Program-made: the position numbers and the translations under genes | Part shown: in pieces, positions 1 to 7,693 of the stretch | Numbering within the stretch: position 1 is the first letter of the stretch | Layout of the letters: every line of letters starts with the position of its first letter | Notes under the pieces: model-generated | Databases searched by the model: none | What the model was told of the DNA's origin: nothing | What the model saw: only the letters and a program-made list of their open reading frames with translations | Source: Ilumatobacteraceae bacterium | GTDB taxonomy: Bacteria > Actinomycetota > Acidimicrobiia > Acidimicrobiales > Ilumatobacteraceae | Reading direction: 5' to 3' | NCBI GenBank assembly: GCA_023254135.1 | Contig: JALQYL010000014.1 | Coordinates: 1 to 32,732 of the forward strand | Length of the DNA stretch: 32,732 nucleotides

Positions 1-1415
1 TAGGCCTTCACCAAGCTGGCTTCCATTTGACCCTTGCCTTGGCCCATCATGCGCGCAACGGCGTAGGAGAACTGACGTGAAGCCTGGGTGATGACTGCCA
101 TGCGGCCCAACTTCACCTGAGTGAGTTCGTACTCGCCAATGTTCTTTCCGAACACCACGCGGTTGTTGGCGTATTCAAGTGCTGCTTCGTATGCGGCCTG
201 CATTACGCCAACGGCGCGAGCTGCGGTTTGCAAACGACCATTTTCGAAACCGGCCATCTGCAAGTAGAAACCTTGCCCCAAGCCATCGCGCTCACCGATG
301 AGGTTTGCAGCAGGAACCCACCAATTTTCAATGGCGATTTCGTAGCTGTGCATACCGCGGTAACCAATGGTGTCGATGGGGCGACCTTCCATCTTTCCGC
401 CACCGTCTTGGTTGAACATGAAGCCGTGTGCTTCGCCCTGAGGCTTTGGCACGATGAACAACGAAAGACCGCGGTGTGTCTTGGTGCGATCTGGATCTGT
501 ACGAGCAAGCAACATAAGCACGTTGGCGCGAGCGCCGAAAGTGCACCATGTCTTCACGCCGTTGATGAGCCAACCGTCTTCACCGTTGGGGCCCTTTGCT
601 TCAACTGCGGTTGTCTTCAAGCCGGCAACGTCAGAGCCGTAGTCGGGCTCGGTTACAGCAACTGCCGACAGCACCTCTGCGCTTGCAAGCTTTGGCAACC
701 ACTCGTGCTTCTGAGCCTCGGTGCCACCCTTCACCAACGCGCGGGTGAGAATTTCTGGGCGAGTGATGAGCGAGCCACCAATTCCCAATGAAGCGCGTGA
801 CAGTTCTTCGGTGGCGATGACCGAAGCCATGTATTCGCCTTCGCCACCTTCGCTGAAGCCGTCGTATTCAACGGGAACACTGAGACCGAATGCGCCGATT
901 TCTGCGAGGCCAGAGATCACGTCCTCGGGAACGTCGCCATTGTGACGGTGCACGTGCTCTGCCTGAGGTGCGATCACCTTTGCGCCGAATGAACGGAAGG
1001 TGTCTTGCACCATTTCGAATTCATCGTTGAGATGACGAGGGCCTTGTACTTCTGCAAGTGATGCAAGGAACTCGGGCGCGCGGTATGTCTGTACGAAATC
1101 GTGCGCTACAGAAAGCGCAGACGGATCAACGCCCCACAATTGTTCACGACCAATGAGGCGGGTAATCAAGTCGTGCACCATGTCGGCGGTGAAGGCACAC
1201 GCGATGTTTCCCTCTTCGGTTCCCTTTGCGCCGTACTCCATGAGAGAACGAGATGTGGCAACGGCTGCCGCCACGTGCGCAATGTCATATGCGAGCGTCT
1301 GATTCTTGTCCGGACCGCCCTTTGCAACAAGTGATGCAACCGCTGTATCAACCATTGTCTGGGCAATGGCAATCACGTTTGCTGCTGTTGTGAGGTCTGG
1401 TGCTGTCGTACTCAT
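1..1415 (-). CDS. Acyl-CoA dehydrogenase, long form (3' end outside window)
   Basis: Flavoprotein that introduces the alpha-beta double bond into an acyl-CoA and passes electrons to electron-transfer flavoprotein. About 471 codons are visible from ATG at 1415 to the window edge and the frame never closes, so the C-terminus is missing. Residues 1-130 form an Ala-rich helical extension. The dehydrogenase fold follows, with the motif AVTEPDYGSD that contacts FAD and substrate, then a beta domain, then FENGRLQTAARAVG and NNRVVFGKNI at the start of the C-terminal helical domain. The isovaleryl-type catalytic Glu position holds Gly (FENGR), so the catalytic base is probably in the missing part. The N-terminal extension resembles actinobacterial long-form acyl-CoA dehydrogenases. 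A TAGCGT hexamer lies 8 bases before the ATG. The gene diverges from the serine hydrolase. Substrate chain length cannot be read from the sequence. Confidence 0.93.
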   Translation of the reverse strand, partial: MSTTAPDLTTAANVIAIAQTMVDTAVASLVAKGGPDKNQTLAYDIAHVAAAVATSRSLMEYGAKGTEEGNIACAFTADMVHDLITRLIGREQLWGVDPSALSVAHDFVQTYRAPEFLASLAEVQGPRHLNDEFEMVQDTFRSFGAKVIAPQAEHVHRHNGDVPEDVISGLAEIGAFGLSVPVEYDGFSEGGEGEYMASVIATEELSRASLGIGGSLITRPEILTRALVKGGTEAQKHEWLPKLASAEVLSAVAVTEPDYGSDVAGLKTTAVEAKGPNGEDGWLINGVKTWCTFGARANVLMLLARTDPDRTKTHRGLSLFIVPKPQGEAHGFMFNQDGGGKMEGRPIDTIGYRGMHSYEIAIENWWVPAANLIGERDGLGQGFYLQMAGFENGRLQTAARAVGVMQAAYEAALEYANNRVVFGKNIGEYELTQVKLGRMAVITQASRQFSYAVARMMGQGKGQMEASLVKA

Positions 1416-1423
1416 AAATGGAA

Positions 1424-1457
1424 ACGCTACAGGGGGGTAGTCGGCTCCGCCTAGGCT
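1424..1457. promoter_or_regulatory. Divergent -10 elements, acyl-CoA dehydrogenase / serine hydrolase
   Basis: On the minus strand TAGCGT (1429 to 1424) ends 8 bases before the dehydrogenase ATG. On the plus strand TAGGCT (1452-1457) ends 7 bases before GTG 1465. No Shine-Dalgarno is visible for either gene, so both transcripts are probably leaderless. No convincing -35 box. Confidence 0.5.
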
Positions 1458-1464
1458 CAGATTC

Positions 1465-2415
1465 GTGGTGTCCGTCTCATTTCCTGCCGCAGATGCGCTG
1501 ATTGGCGACACCCTGGCACTGCTGGCTGTGCATAACGGCGAGGTGGTGCATGAACACTACGGCGAAGGCGTCTCGGCGGAATCCACCCTGATCTCGTGGT
1601 CCATGGCCAAGAGCATCACACATGCACTTGTCGGTATGGCCGTGCTGGATGGCCGAATGTCACTTGATGACACCCACTTGTTTCCCGAGTGGGCCAACGA
1701 CGAACGGTCCACGATCTCTCTGCGTCACCTGCTCAACATGTCGAGTGGTCTCGCATGGGTGGAGGATTACGTGGACGGCGAAGTGTCCGATGTCATCGAG
1801 ATGCTCTTTGGCTCGGGTGAGTTCGCCGGCAACCATGCAGCGTTCGCCATCAACAAACCATTGGAAGCTACGCCAGGCAACTTGTACAAATATTCGTCGG
1901 GTACCACCAACATCATCACCAGGTTGTTGGCACGAGCATTGGGTGAAAAGCCGGGCGAGTCGAACGTGGTGAGCAGGTTCATGCAGACGCGGTTGTTCGA
2001 TGTGCTTGGCATGGCTTCGGCAACCGCCAAATTCGATGCTTCGGGAAATTTCGTGGGTTCCTCATACGTGTATGCAACGGCACGTGATTTTGCAAAATTT
2101 GGCGCGTTGTATCTGAGTGATGGTGTGTGGAACGGCACACGATTGTTGCCCGAAGGGTGGGTGCAATACGCGGGTGAAATTGTTGGGCACGAAGATGAGA
2201 TGAATTGGGACTACGGCGCACATTGGTGGATTCCACCGGGTGACCCGAAGGCCATCGTGGCGCACGGATATCAAGGCCAATTGTTGTGGGTTGCTCCACA
2301 TCGCAGCTTGGTGCTTGTTCGCCTCGGTGTCACCGATGCTGTGTATGGCGATGCTGTGCGCAACCAATTACTGAACATTGCGCTGCAGTTTCCTGAATTG
2401 GGTGCCGCATCATGA
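1465..2415 (+). CDS. Beta-lactamase-fold serine hydrolase (class C / esterase type)
   Basis: A 316-residue penicillin-binding-protein-like serine hydrolase, likely an esterase, amidase or peptidase. The SxxK nucleophile motif is S46-M-A-K49 (context SWSMAKSITH). The second motif is Y143-S-S in YKYSSGTTN. The third, His-containing motif is HGYQGQ near residue 275. The segment LRHLLNMSSGLAWVED is typical of the Beta-lactamase (PF00144) family. No signal peptide is visible, so the protein is probably cytoplasmic, which argues against a true beta-lactamase. The GTG at 1465 is supported by an upstream TAGGCT and lack of an SD; the second GTG at 1468 is an alternative. The stop overlaps the next gene's ATG by 4 bases (ATGA), implying translational coupling with the membrane protein. 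Substrate unknown. Confidence 0.88.
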   Translation: MVSVSFPAADALIGDTLALLAVHNGEVVHEHYGEGVSAESTLISWSMAKSITHALVGMAVLDGRMSLDDTHLFPEWANDERSTISLRHLLNMSSGLAWVEDYVDGEVSDVIEMLFGSGEFAGNHAAFAINKPLEATPGNLYKYSSGTTNIITRLLARALGEKPGESNVVSRFMQTRLFDVLGMASATAKFDASGNFVGSSYVYATARDFAKFGALYLSDGVWNGTRLLPEGWVQYAGEIVGHEDEMNWDYGAHWWIPPGDPKAIVAHGYQGQLLWVAPHRSLVLVRLGVTDAVYGDAVRNQLLNIALQFPELGAAS

Positions 2416-3605
2416 CCGAGAAGAAGCGCCGGTTCGGTCGACTCAGCAGAACATTTCAAATAGTTCTGGGTGGATTCGTCATCTACTTCTTCGTGTTGCC
2501 GCTCATTCCGGGTTTCCGCAATGCAGTGAACAAATTGCACACCATTGATCCGTACTTGTTGGTGGCCGGTCTTGGATTCCAGGGCCTGGCATTGTTCGCT
2601 TATTCACTTCTCACCAGGGCCGCACTGGGTGATGAAGGCGAAAAAATCAGTGCATTGCGTCTGTACCGCATTCAATTGAGTACCAAAGCTTTGGGCAACA
2701 TTGTTCCTGGTGGCAGTGCCGCAAGCTCGGCGCTTGGCTTCCGTCTCATCACCATGTGCGGTATCTCTGGTCCGGATGCCGCGTTTGCGTTGGCCACTGC
2801 AGGCATCGGTTCTGCAGTTGTTCTCAATCTCATTCTGTGGTTTGGTCTCATCGTTTCCATTCCCACTCGCGGCGTGAACGCTGGATACGGAACTGCAGCG
2901 GTGGTGGGTGTCATCCTCATGGCGTTCGCCGCTTTCCTGATCTTCGGATTGGTGGAGGGACAAGGCAGGTCCGAACGCATGGTGCGCGCCATCGCGCGTC
3001 GATTGCGGTTCGACGAGCATCACGCTGCAGAGGTGCTGTCGCACCTTGGTGCACGCATCGAAGGTCTGGCCGCCGACAAGAAGTTGTTGTGGCGTGTGGT
3101 GGGGTGGGCCACTGCGAACTGGGCACTCGATGCAATTTCATTGTGGGTGTTCCTCCGCGCATTCGGTGGAAGCATCGGCGTTGACGGTCTCGTCGTGGCA
3201 TTCGGTTTGGCCAATGTGTTTTCCGTGGTGCCCATCACGCCGGGTGGCCTCGGTTTGGTGGAGGGCATTTACATTCCCGTGCTCGTGGGTTTCGGACTCA
3301 CGCGCCCTACCGCCACGGTTGGTGTGCTCTCGTATCGCGTGGCGCAGTACTGGATGCCCATCTTGGTGGGTTGGGCGTGCTACCTCTCGTTGCGCGTGGG
3401 CCCCTGGGCCGTTGACCGCAAGCATCGCCTTGAGCCCCTTCCGAAATTGGCCACATCTCAAACCGAGCGTGGCCTCACAACGGTGGATTGGGTGGAGAAA
3501 TTTGCACCGCGTGACCGCACCGGACAGTTCCCTGTGCCCACGTTCAGCCCTGGCGATCTTGAGTTCAACGACGACGATACGGACGGTTTGCACACGCCGA
3601 AGTAG
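2412..3605 (+). CDS. LPG-synthase-type transmembrane (flippase-like) protein
   Basis: A polytopic membrane protein of 397 residues with about eight hydrophobic segments between residues 15 and 340. It matches the transmembrane half of lysylphosphatidylglycerol synthase/MprF and AglD (LPG_synthase_TM, PF03706, also called UPF0104). The clearest signature is PITPGGLGLVEG near residue 280, with SVVP just before it. An early segment, NIVPGGSAASSALGFR, matches the other conserved loop of this family. There is no aminoacyl-transferase domain, so it is not an LPG synthase itself. Family members are implicated in moving lipids or lipid-linked sugars across the membrane; the cargo here is unknown. A hydrophilic tail of about 60 residues ends in acidic residues. 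The gene is coupled to the upstream hydrolase by an ATGA overlap. Confidence 0.85.
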   Translation: MTEKKRRFGRLSRTFQIVLGGFVIYFFVLPLIPGFRNAVNKLHTIDPYLLVAGLGFQGLALFAYSLLTRAALGDEGEKISALRLYRIQLSTKALGNIVPGGSAASSALGFRLITMCGISGPDAAFALATAGIGSAVVLNLILWFGLIVSIPTRGVNAGYGTAAVVGVILMAFAAFLIFGLVEGQGRSERMVRAIARRLRFDEHHAAEVLSHLGARIEGLAADKKLLWRVVGWATANWALDAISLWVFLRAFGGSIGVDGLVVAFGLANVFSVVPITPGGLGLVEGIYIPVLVGFGLTRPTATVGVLSYRVAQYWMPILVGWACYLSLRVGPWAVDRKHRLEPLPKLATSQTERGLTTVDWVEKFAPRDRTGQFPVPTFSPGDLEFNDDDTDGLHTPK

Positions 3606-3616
3606 CGTTGTCGCTC

Positions 3617-4132
3617 ATGACAACACATGAACGCCCCTTTGGTCGCTACCTCGAAGATTTCACCCCTGGCGATGTTTTCCGTCACTGGCCCGGCAAGACC
3701 ATCACCGAGTACGACGATCATTTGTTCTGCATGATCACCATGAATCACCACCCTTTGCACACCAATGATTGGTTCGCAAAGGAGAGCGTGCAGGGTCGCA
3801 ACGTGGTTGTGGGCAACTTGGTGTACTCGCTGGTGCTCGGTATGAGTGTTCCCGATGTGAGCGGTGCAGCAATTGCGAACCTTGAAGTGGAGACATTGCA
3901 GCACAAGTTCCCCACATTCCACGGCGACACCATTCATGCAGAAACTCGCGTGTTGGAAATCAACGAGAGCAAGTCGAAGAATGACCGCGGCACCGTGTTG
4001 GTGGAGACAAAGGGCTTCAACCAAGACGGCAAGGAAGTGTGTTACTTCCGTCGTCGCGTCATGGTGTGGAAGCGCGAGTTCGCTCCTGCACGTCGTCGTC
4101 CATACGACGGCCAGGACGTGTGGGCCGACTAA
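3617..4132 (+). CDS. MaoC-like hot-dog hydratase
   Basis: A 171-residue single-domain hot-dog protein related to MaoC dehydratases and (R)-specific or mesaconyl-CoA-type hydratases, which add water across an enoyl-CoA double bond. The opening RYLEDFTPGDVFRHWPGKTITEYD is characteristic of the group. The hydratase motif reads MITMNHHPLHTN: the catalytic His of the classical D-x-N-P-x-H motif is kept, but the Asp position holds Asn. Similar substitutions occur in the mesaconyl-CoA-like branch, so loss of activity is not implied. I chose ATG 3617 over the TTG at 3608, which lies 3 bases after the preceding stop. The acyl-CoA link matches the acyl-CoA dehydrogenase at the window edge. The 3' end overlaps mutY. 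Confidence 0.87.
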   Translation: MTTHERPFGRYLEDFTPGDVFRHWPGKTITEYDDHLFCMITMNHHPLHTNDWFAKESVQGRNVVVGNLVYSLVLGMSVPDVSGAAIANLEVETLQHKFPTFHGDTIHAETRVLEINESKSKNDRGTVLVETKGFNQDGKEVCYFRRRVMVWKREFAPARRRPYDGQDVWAD

Positions 4133-4989
4133 GTCGCCACGACCGCATTGCGGTCTCATTAATTGAATGGGGAAGCGCATCGCTGCGCGACCTGCCGTGG
4201 CGTCGCACGAAAGATGCGTGGCGAGTGCTGGTGAGCGAGGTCATGTTGCAACAAACCTCGGTTGCCCGCGTCTTGCCGAAATACGAGGTGTTTCTCGAGG
4301 CGTTTCCCACTCCGCGTGCACTCGCACAGGCTCCGCTGGGCGATGCATTGCAGTTGTGGTCGGGTTTGGGGTATCCGCGTCGGTGTCGCAATTTGCGAGA
4401 CGCCGCCGCCGTGATTGATCAGCAATACAACGGGCTCATGCCCAACACACTCGAAGAGTTGTTGGCGTTGCCCGGTATCGGTCAATACACCGCACGTGCT
4501 GTATTGGCGTTTGCTCACAACGCCGATGTTGCTGTGGTGGATGTCAACGTGTCGCGTGTGTTGTCACGTTTGCAGGGCGAACCCATGAAGGCCAAAGCAC
4601 TGCAAACATTTGCCGACGAACTGGTGCCACAGGGACTTGGTTGGGAATGGAACCAAGTGATGATGGACTTCGGCGCACGACACTGCACCATCCGCAATCC
4701 GAAGTGCAGCGAATGTCCGCTGAAGCGTCAATGCAAGTGGGCTGGCGTTGGCGATGACCCTGCGCCGGCATCATCGGGTGCCAGCAAACCGCAAGCACGT
4801 TTCGAAGGGTCTGATCGTCAAGCGCGTGGCAAAGCCATGCGAGCCGTTACAGCAGGAATGCGCAGCATCAATGACGTGGTGGAAGCGATGGGTCTTGCAA
4901 CATCGCCCGAAAGAGCGCATGCACTTATCGATAATTTGGTGAGCGAAGGATTGTTGGTTCGCTCACGTGGAAAACTCAGCTTGCCGTAA
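4120..4989 (+). CDS. mutY: A/G-specific adenine DNA glycosylase MutY (short actinobacterial form)
   Basis: Removes adenine mispaired with 8-oxoguanine or guanine. In the 289-residue form from GTG 4120, catalytic E40 lies in VSEVMLQQTSV. The helix-hairpin-helix is ALPGIGQYTARAV, and catalytic D141 sits in VVDVNVSRVL. The [4Fe-4S] loop is C189-x6-C196-x2-C199-x5-C205, exactly the MutY/endonuclease III pattern. After the cluster there is a short linker and a winged-helix-like tail (residues about 225-289, FEGSDRQARGKAM onward), with no NUDIX-like 8-oxoG recognition domain. This layout matches mycobacterial MutY rather than E. coli MutY. An in-frame upstream start at 4039 would overlap the MaoC gene by almost 100 bases, so GTG 4120 (13-base overlap) is preferred. 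The 3' end overlaps the convergent hydrolase by 14 bases. Confidence 0.93.
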   Translation: MGRLSRHDRIAVSLIEWGSASLRDLPWRRTKDAWRVLVSEVMLQQTSVARVLPKYEVFLEAFPTPRALAQAPLGDALQLWSGLGYPRRCRNLRDAAAVIDQQYNGLMPNTLEELLALPGIGQYTARAVLAFAHNADVAVVDVNVSRVLSRLQGEPMKAKALQTFADELVPQGLGWEWNQVMMDFGARHCTIRNPKCSECPLKRQCKWAGVGDDPAPASSGASKPQARFEGSDRQARGKAMRAVTAGMRSINDVVEAMGLATSPERAHALIDNLVSEGLLVRSRGKLSLP

Positions 4990-5854
4990 CCCAATCGATG
5001 ATCAACTTGTTCACTTCAGCAGGCTTTTCCAGTTGCATGAAGTGGCCGGCGCCTTCAATAATTTGCACGTTCGCCCATGGTGAGAACACGGACACCGATT
5101 CAGCAACTTCCAAACCGATACATCCATCGTTTTTGCCGTGGATGTACAGCGTTGGCTGTGTGAGTTCGCCGCCACCTGTTGCCTGAATGGCATCGTATGC
5201 ATCGGTGCGAGGTCCGCTGCCCAATGTGGCGCGGTAGTAGCCCAGTGCAGCTTGCAAGTTCTCCGGATTACGAAGTGCGGCCTTGCAGTTCTCCGCATCT
5301 GCGGCACCGTCGAAGCCGGGCGACCAGTCGTTCCACAGCATGTCGATGTACGCGAGGTCATTCGCTGGCACCACCATGTTTGCCAACGGCACTTGGAAGA
5401 AGAACATGTACCAACTGCGCTTCAACTGCGCAGGATTGGTGGCAAACGCGAGACCCATTGCCGGCCCTGGTGGCACCGCCATGCCCACCACGCGCTTCCA
5501 GTTCTTTGGTGCTGAGCCTGCCGCACTCCACGTCGCGCTTGCACCCCAGTCGTGACCGATAATCACCGCATTCTCGTCGCCACCTAATGCATCGTGCAAT
5601 GCGTTGGCATCGGCAGCCAATGCGCCTGGCTGGTACATGCCATCTGCAGGAATGCTGGTGGGCGCGTATCCACGCATGAACGGCGCAACGGCGCGGAAAC
5701 CAGCTGCCGCGAGCTCGGGCAACAAGTGACGCCACGTATGTGCGGAGTCGGGGAACCCGTGCAAGCACAAAGCCAGAGGACCAGTGCCGCATTCAAGGTA
5801 AGAGAAATTCACTCCGTTCGCAGTGACGGAGCCCGTGGTGATTTCATGTGCCAT
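4976..5854 (-). CDS. Alpha/beta hydrolase, epoxide-hydrolase / haloalkane-dehalogenase-like
   Basis: A 292-residue alpha/beta-fold hydrolase. The oxyanion motif is H32-G-F-P35 in LCLHGFPDSAHTWR. The nucleophile elbow is G100-H-D102-W-G, so the nucleophile is Asp, as in epoxide hydrolases, haloalkane dehalogenases and fluoroacetate dehalogenases rather than Ser esterases. The acid is Asp in IHGKNDGCIG and the catalytic His is in GAGHFMQLEKP. A helical cap spans roughly residues 125-220. The ATG at 5854 is preceded by TACGGT 6 bases upstream, consistent with leaderless expression. Convergent to mutY with 14 bases of 3' overlap. The reaction (epoxide opening versus C-halogen cleavage) cannot be decided without cap-domain comparison. 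Confidence 0.88.
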   Translation of the reverse strand: MAHEITTGSVTANGVNFSYLECGTGPLALCLHGFPDSAHTWRHLLPELAAAGFRAVAPFMRGYAPTSIPADGMYQPGALAADANALHDALGGDENAVIIGHDWGASATWSAAGSAPKNWKRVVGMAVPPGPAMGLAFATNPAQLKRSWYMFFFQVPLANMVVPANDLAYIDMLWNDWSPGFDGAADAENCKAALRNPENLQAALGYYRATLGSGPRTDAYDAIQATGGGELTQPTLYIHGKNDGCIGLEVAESVSVFSPWANVQIIEGAGHFMQLEKPAEVNKLIIDWVTAS

Positions 5855-5860
5855 GCCTGC

Positions 5861-5866
5861 ACCGTA
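5861..5866 (-). promoter_or_regulatory. -10 element of the alpha/beta hydrolase
   Basis: On the minus strand this is TACGGT, ending 6 bases before the ATG at 5854, with no SD between. It fits the TANNNT pattern seen throughout the window. Confidence 0.4.
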
Positions 5867-5926
5867 GTCCTGCGGTCTGCGACAGGCGTCACTCTCGCGG
5901 GCATTTACTTCATGTGCCTTTGTTCG

Positions 5927-5932
5927 TAGCGT
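5927..5932 (+). promoter_or_regulatory. -10 element of the MBL-fold hydrolase
   Basis: TAGCGT ends 7 bases before ATG 5940, which favours this ATG as the start over GTG 5931 (inside the hexamer) and over ATG 5958. Confidence 0.4.
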
Positions 5933-5939
5933 GTTGCGA

Positions 5940-6785
5940 ATGGGGGAAAAGCCAGTGATGCAAGTGACCTTTCACGGCGTGCGTGGCTCTACGCCCTGTC
6001 ACGGTCCGCTCACTGCGAAGTACGGCGGCAACACTGCGTGCGTTTCCATTCAGTCTGAAGGACAGCGCCCACTACTTCTCGATCTTGGAACTGGTCTTCG
6101 TTACTTCGGCCAGATGTACAAGACAACAAATCCTGATCCCATTGATGCCGTTGCGTTGGTGACGCACATGCACTGGGACCACATTCAAGGTTTGCCGTTC
6201 TTTTCGCCCATCATTCGAGATGGCGCGCGTCTCGAACTGTACGGACCACGTCAAGACGATGGTCGTACGTTTTTTGAAGCGGTGAGCAACGCCATCCGTC
6301 AACCAACTTTCCCTGTTGAGTTGCACGACTTGCGTGGCAAGTTTGAATTCCACGATGTTGAAAATGATTCGTTCATGGTCGATGATTTCCACATCACGTC
6401 GCGGTCGGTACCGCACAATGGGCCAACAGTGGGTTATCGCATTGAGATCGGCAACAAGAGTGTTGCCTATATCTCTGACCATCAGCAGCCACTCGATGGT
6501 TCGTTTGCATTGCCCGATGGTGTGCGCGAATTGGCAGAAGACGTCGACCTGCTCATTCACGATTCGCAGTTCACCGCCACTGAATTCGCCGCCAAATCGA
6601 ATTGGGGACATTGCACCGCCGAGTTCGCGACGCAAATCGCAATCGCTTGTAGGGCAAAGAGCATCGCATTGTTCCATCACGACCCGGATCGCACCGATGC
6701 GGAACTTGATGCCACGCCGTTGTGCAATTCCACCTCGGGTACACGCGTGTTCATCGCCCAAGAGGGCGCAACTATTTCCCTCTGA
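5940..6785 (+). CDS. MBL-fold metal-dependent hydrolase
   Basis: A 281-residue metallo-beta-lactamase-fold protein. The metal motif is H76-M-H78-W-D80-H81 (context THMHWDHIQGLPFF). Further ligands are likely the His in RSVPHNGPTVGYR, the Asp in LLIHDSQFT, and the later His in LFHHDPDRTD. The N-terminus VTFHGVRGSTPCHG followed by KYGGNTACV is typical of the COG1235 PhnP/ribonuclease-Z-like branch, which includes cyclic-phosphate phosphodiesterases. The start is ATG 5940, supported by a TAGCGT element; ATG 5958 has a GGGGGA stretch 10 bases upstream and is an alternative. The substrate could be a cyclic nucleotide or other phosphodiester; this is inference from the branch. The flavin reductase starts 23 bases after the stop with its own -10. 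Confidence 0.87.
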   Translation: MGEKPVMQVTFHGVRGSTPCHGPLTAKYGGNTACVSIQSEGQRPLLLDLGTGLRYFGQMYKTTNPDPIDAVALVTHMHWDHIQGLPFFSPIIRDGARLELYGPRQDDGRTFFEAVSNAIRQPTFPVELHDLRGKFEFHDVENDSFMVDDFHITSRSVPHNGPTVGYRIEIGNKSVAYISDHQQPLDGSFALPDGVRELAEDVDLLIHDSQFTATEFAAKSNWGHCTAEFATQIAIACRAKSIALFHHDPDRTDAELDATPLCNSTSGTRVFIAQEGATISL

Positions 6786-6796
6786 CCCAAGCGGTC

Positions 6797-6802
6797 TACT
6801 GT
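6797..6802 (+). promoter_or_regulatory. -10 element of the flavin reductase gene
   Basis: TACTGT ends 6 bases before GTG 6809. This supports GTG 6809 rather than the upstream in-frame ATG 6722, which lies inside the MBL gene. Confidence 0.4.
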
Positions 6803-6808
6803 GGTGAC

Positions 6809-7303
6809 GTGACCGCAGCATTCGATTCCGCTTATTTCCGTTCTGTCCTAGGCCACGTGCCCACGTCGGTGGTGGTGGTGACAGGTGTCGACAATGCTGG
6901 CAAACCATTCGGCATCACCATTGGCTCGTTCGCATCGGTGTCTCTTGATCCACCTTTGGTGGGTTTCTTTCCCGGAACACAATCTCGTTCATGGGCTTCC
7001 ATTCGTGAGTCGGGTCGGTTTGCAGTCAACGTGTTGGGCGGTGGACAAGATGAGTTGTGTTGGCGCTTTGCGAAAGAAGGCGACGACAAGTTCGAAGGCG
7101 TGGATTACACATCAACCGCCGGCGGGAGCCCCGCATTGCCCGGTGTGATTGCGCTCATTGATTGCAGTATCGAATCGGAAACCCCAGCGGGCGACCACAC
7201 GTTCGTGGTGGGCCGAGTGGAAGCGTTGCAGCACGTTGATGACGCAACCGATGCGATGATTTTTTTCCGCGGAAAAGTCAACAGCGTCACTCACAAGGGC
7301 TGA
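6809..7303 (+). CDS. Flavin reductase-like protein (FMN-binding split barrel)
   Basis: A 164-residue member of the flavin reductase-like family (PF01613), which includes HpaC/RutF-type NAD(P)H:flavin reductases feeding two-component monooxygenases. Diagnostic segments are FRSVLGHVPTSVVVVTG at the N-terminus, FGITIGSFASVSLDPPLVGFF (flavin phosphate and isoalloxazine binding), SRSWASIRESGRFAVNVL, and a C-terminal GDHTFVVGRVEAL. GTG 6809 gives the usual family length and sits just after a -10 hexamer. No partner oxygenase lies nearby, so its electron acceptor is unknown. The MauE-like gene starts 5 bases after its stop, suggesting an operon. Confidence 0.88.
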   Translation: MTAAFDSAYFRSVLGHVPTSVVVVTGVDNAGKPFGITIGSFASVSLDPPLVGFFPGTQSRSWASIRESGRFAVNVLGGGQDELCWRFAKEGDDKFEGVDYTSTAGGSPALPGVIALIDCSIESETPAGDHTFVVGRVEALQHVDDATDAMIFFRGKVNSVTHKG

Positions 7304-7308
7304 TTACC

Positions 7309-7689
7309 TTGCTCGCTCGCCTGTGCTCCGCAATTGTGGGTGCAGTTCTCGCTTACGCCGGCGCAAACAAGGCGACTGCGTTCGCACAGTGGAAACAGGA
7401 TGCTCGCAATCAGAACCTGCCGGTCATCGTCGCTCTGTTGTTGCCGTTCCTCGAACTCATATTGGGCGCGGCACTGGTGGTGTTGAAACCCGCACCAACG
7501 GTTCTCGGCCTGGCCACACTCGTGTTGGTGGTGTTCACCGTGTATCTCAGTGCGCAGGTGATGGGGAAGTCACAAGTGCCATGCGCTTGCTTTGGTGCAC
7601 GATCCGTGCGGCCGCCATCGTGGCGAGACGTGATGCGGAATCTTGTGTTGATTTCCTTGCTCTTCAGCTCGGCAATTCTGAGCGCGTAA
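7309..7689 (+). CDS. MauE/DoxX-like membrane protein
   Basis: A 126-residue integral membrane protein with about four hydrophobic helices (roughly residues 5-22, 38-60, 63-85 and 105-125). It matches the methylamine-utilisation MauE family (PF07291): the conserved loop contains C-A-CFG in SQVPCACFGARS, followed by SWRDVMRNLVLI. MauE-type proteins occur widely without methylamine dehydrogenase and may take part in thiol redox or disulfide formation; the CxC pair would suit that, but this is inference. The start is TTG 7309, placed 5 bases after the flavin reductase stop, so it is likely co-transcribed. No ATG or GTG start precedes the first helix. No mau genes are nearby. Confidence 0.75.
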   Translation: MLARLCSAIVGAVLAYAGANKATAFAQWKQDARNQNLPVIVALLLPFLELILGAALVVLKPAPTVLGLATLVLVVFTVYLSAQVMGKSQVPCACFGARSVRPPSWRDVMRNLVLISLLFSSAILSA

Positions 7690-7693
7690 GTAA

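Noticed and set aside
1465-2415. Antibiotic-resistance beta-lactamase
   Set aside because: SxxK and YSS motifs fit the fold, but there is no signal peptide, and many family members are esterases or peptidases.
6722-6808. Upstream start of the flavin reductase at ATG 6722
   Set aside because: It overlaps the MBL gene by 64 bases, and GTG 6809 has a -10 hexamer directly upstream.
7309-7689. Part of a methylamine dehydrogenase cluster
   Set aside because: Only a MauE-like protein is present; no other mau genes are in the window.
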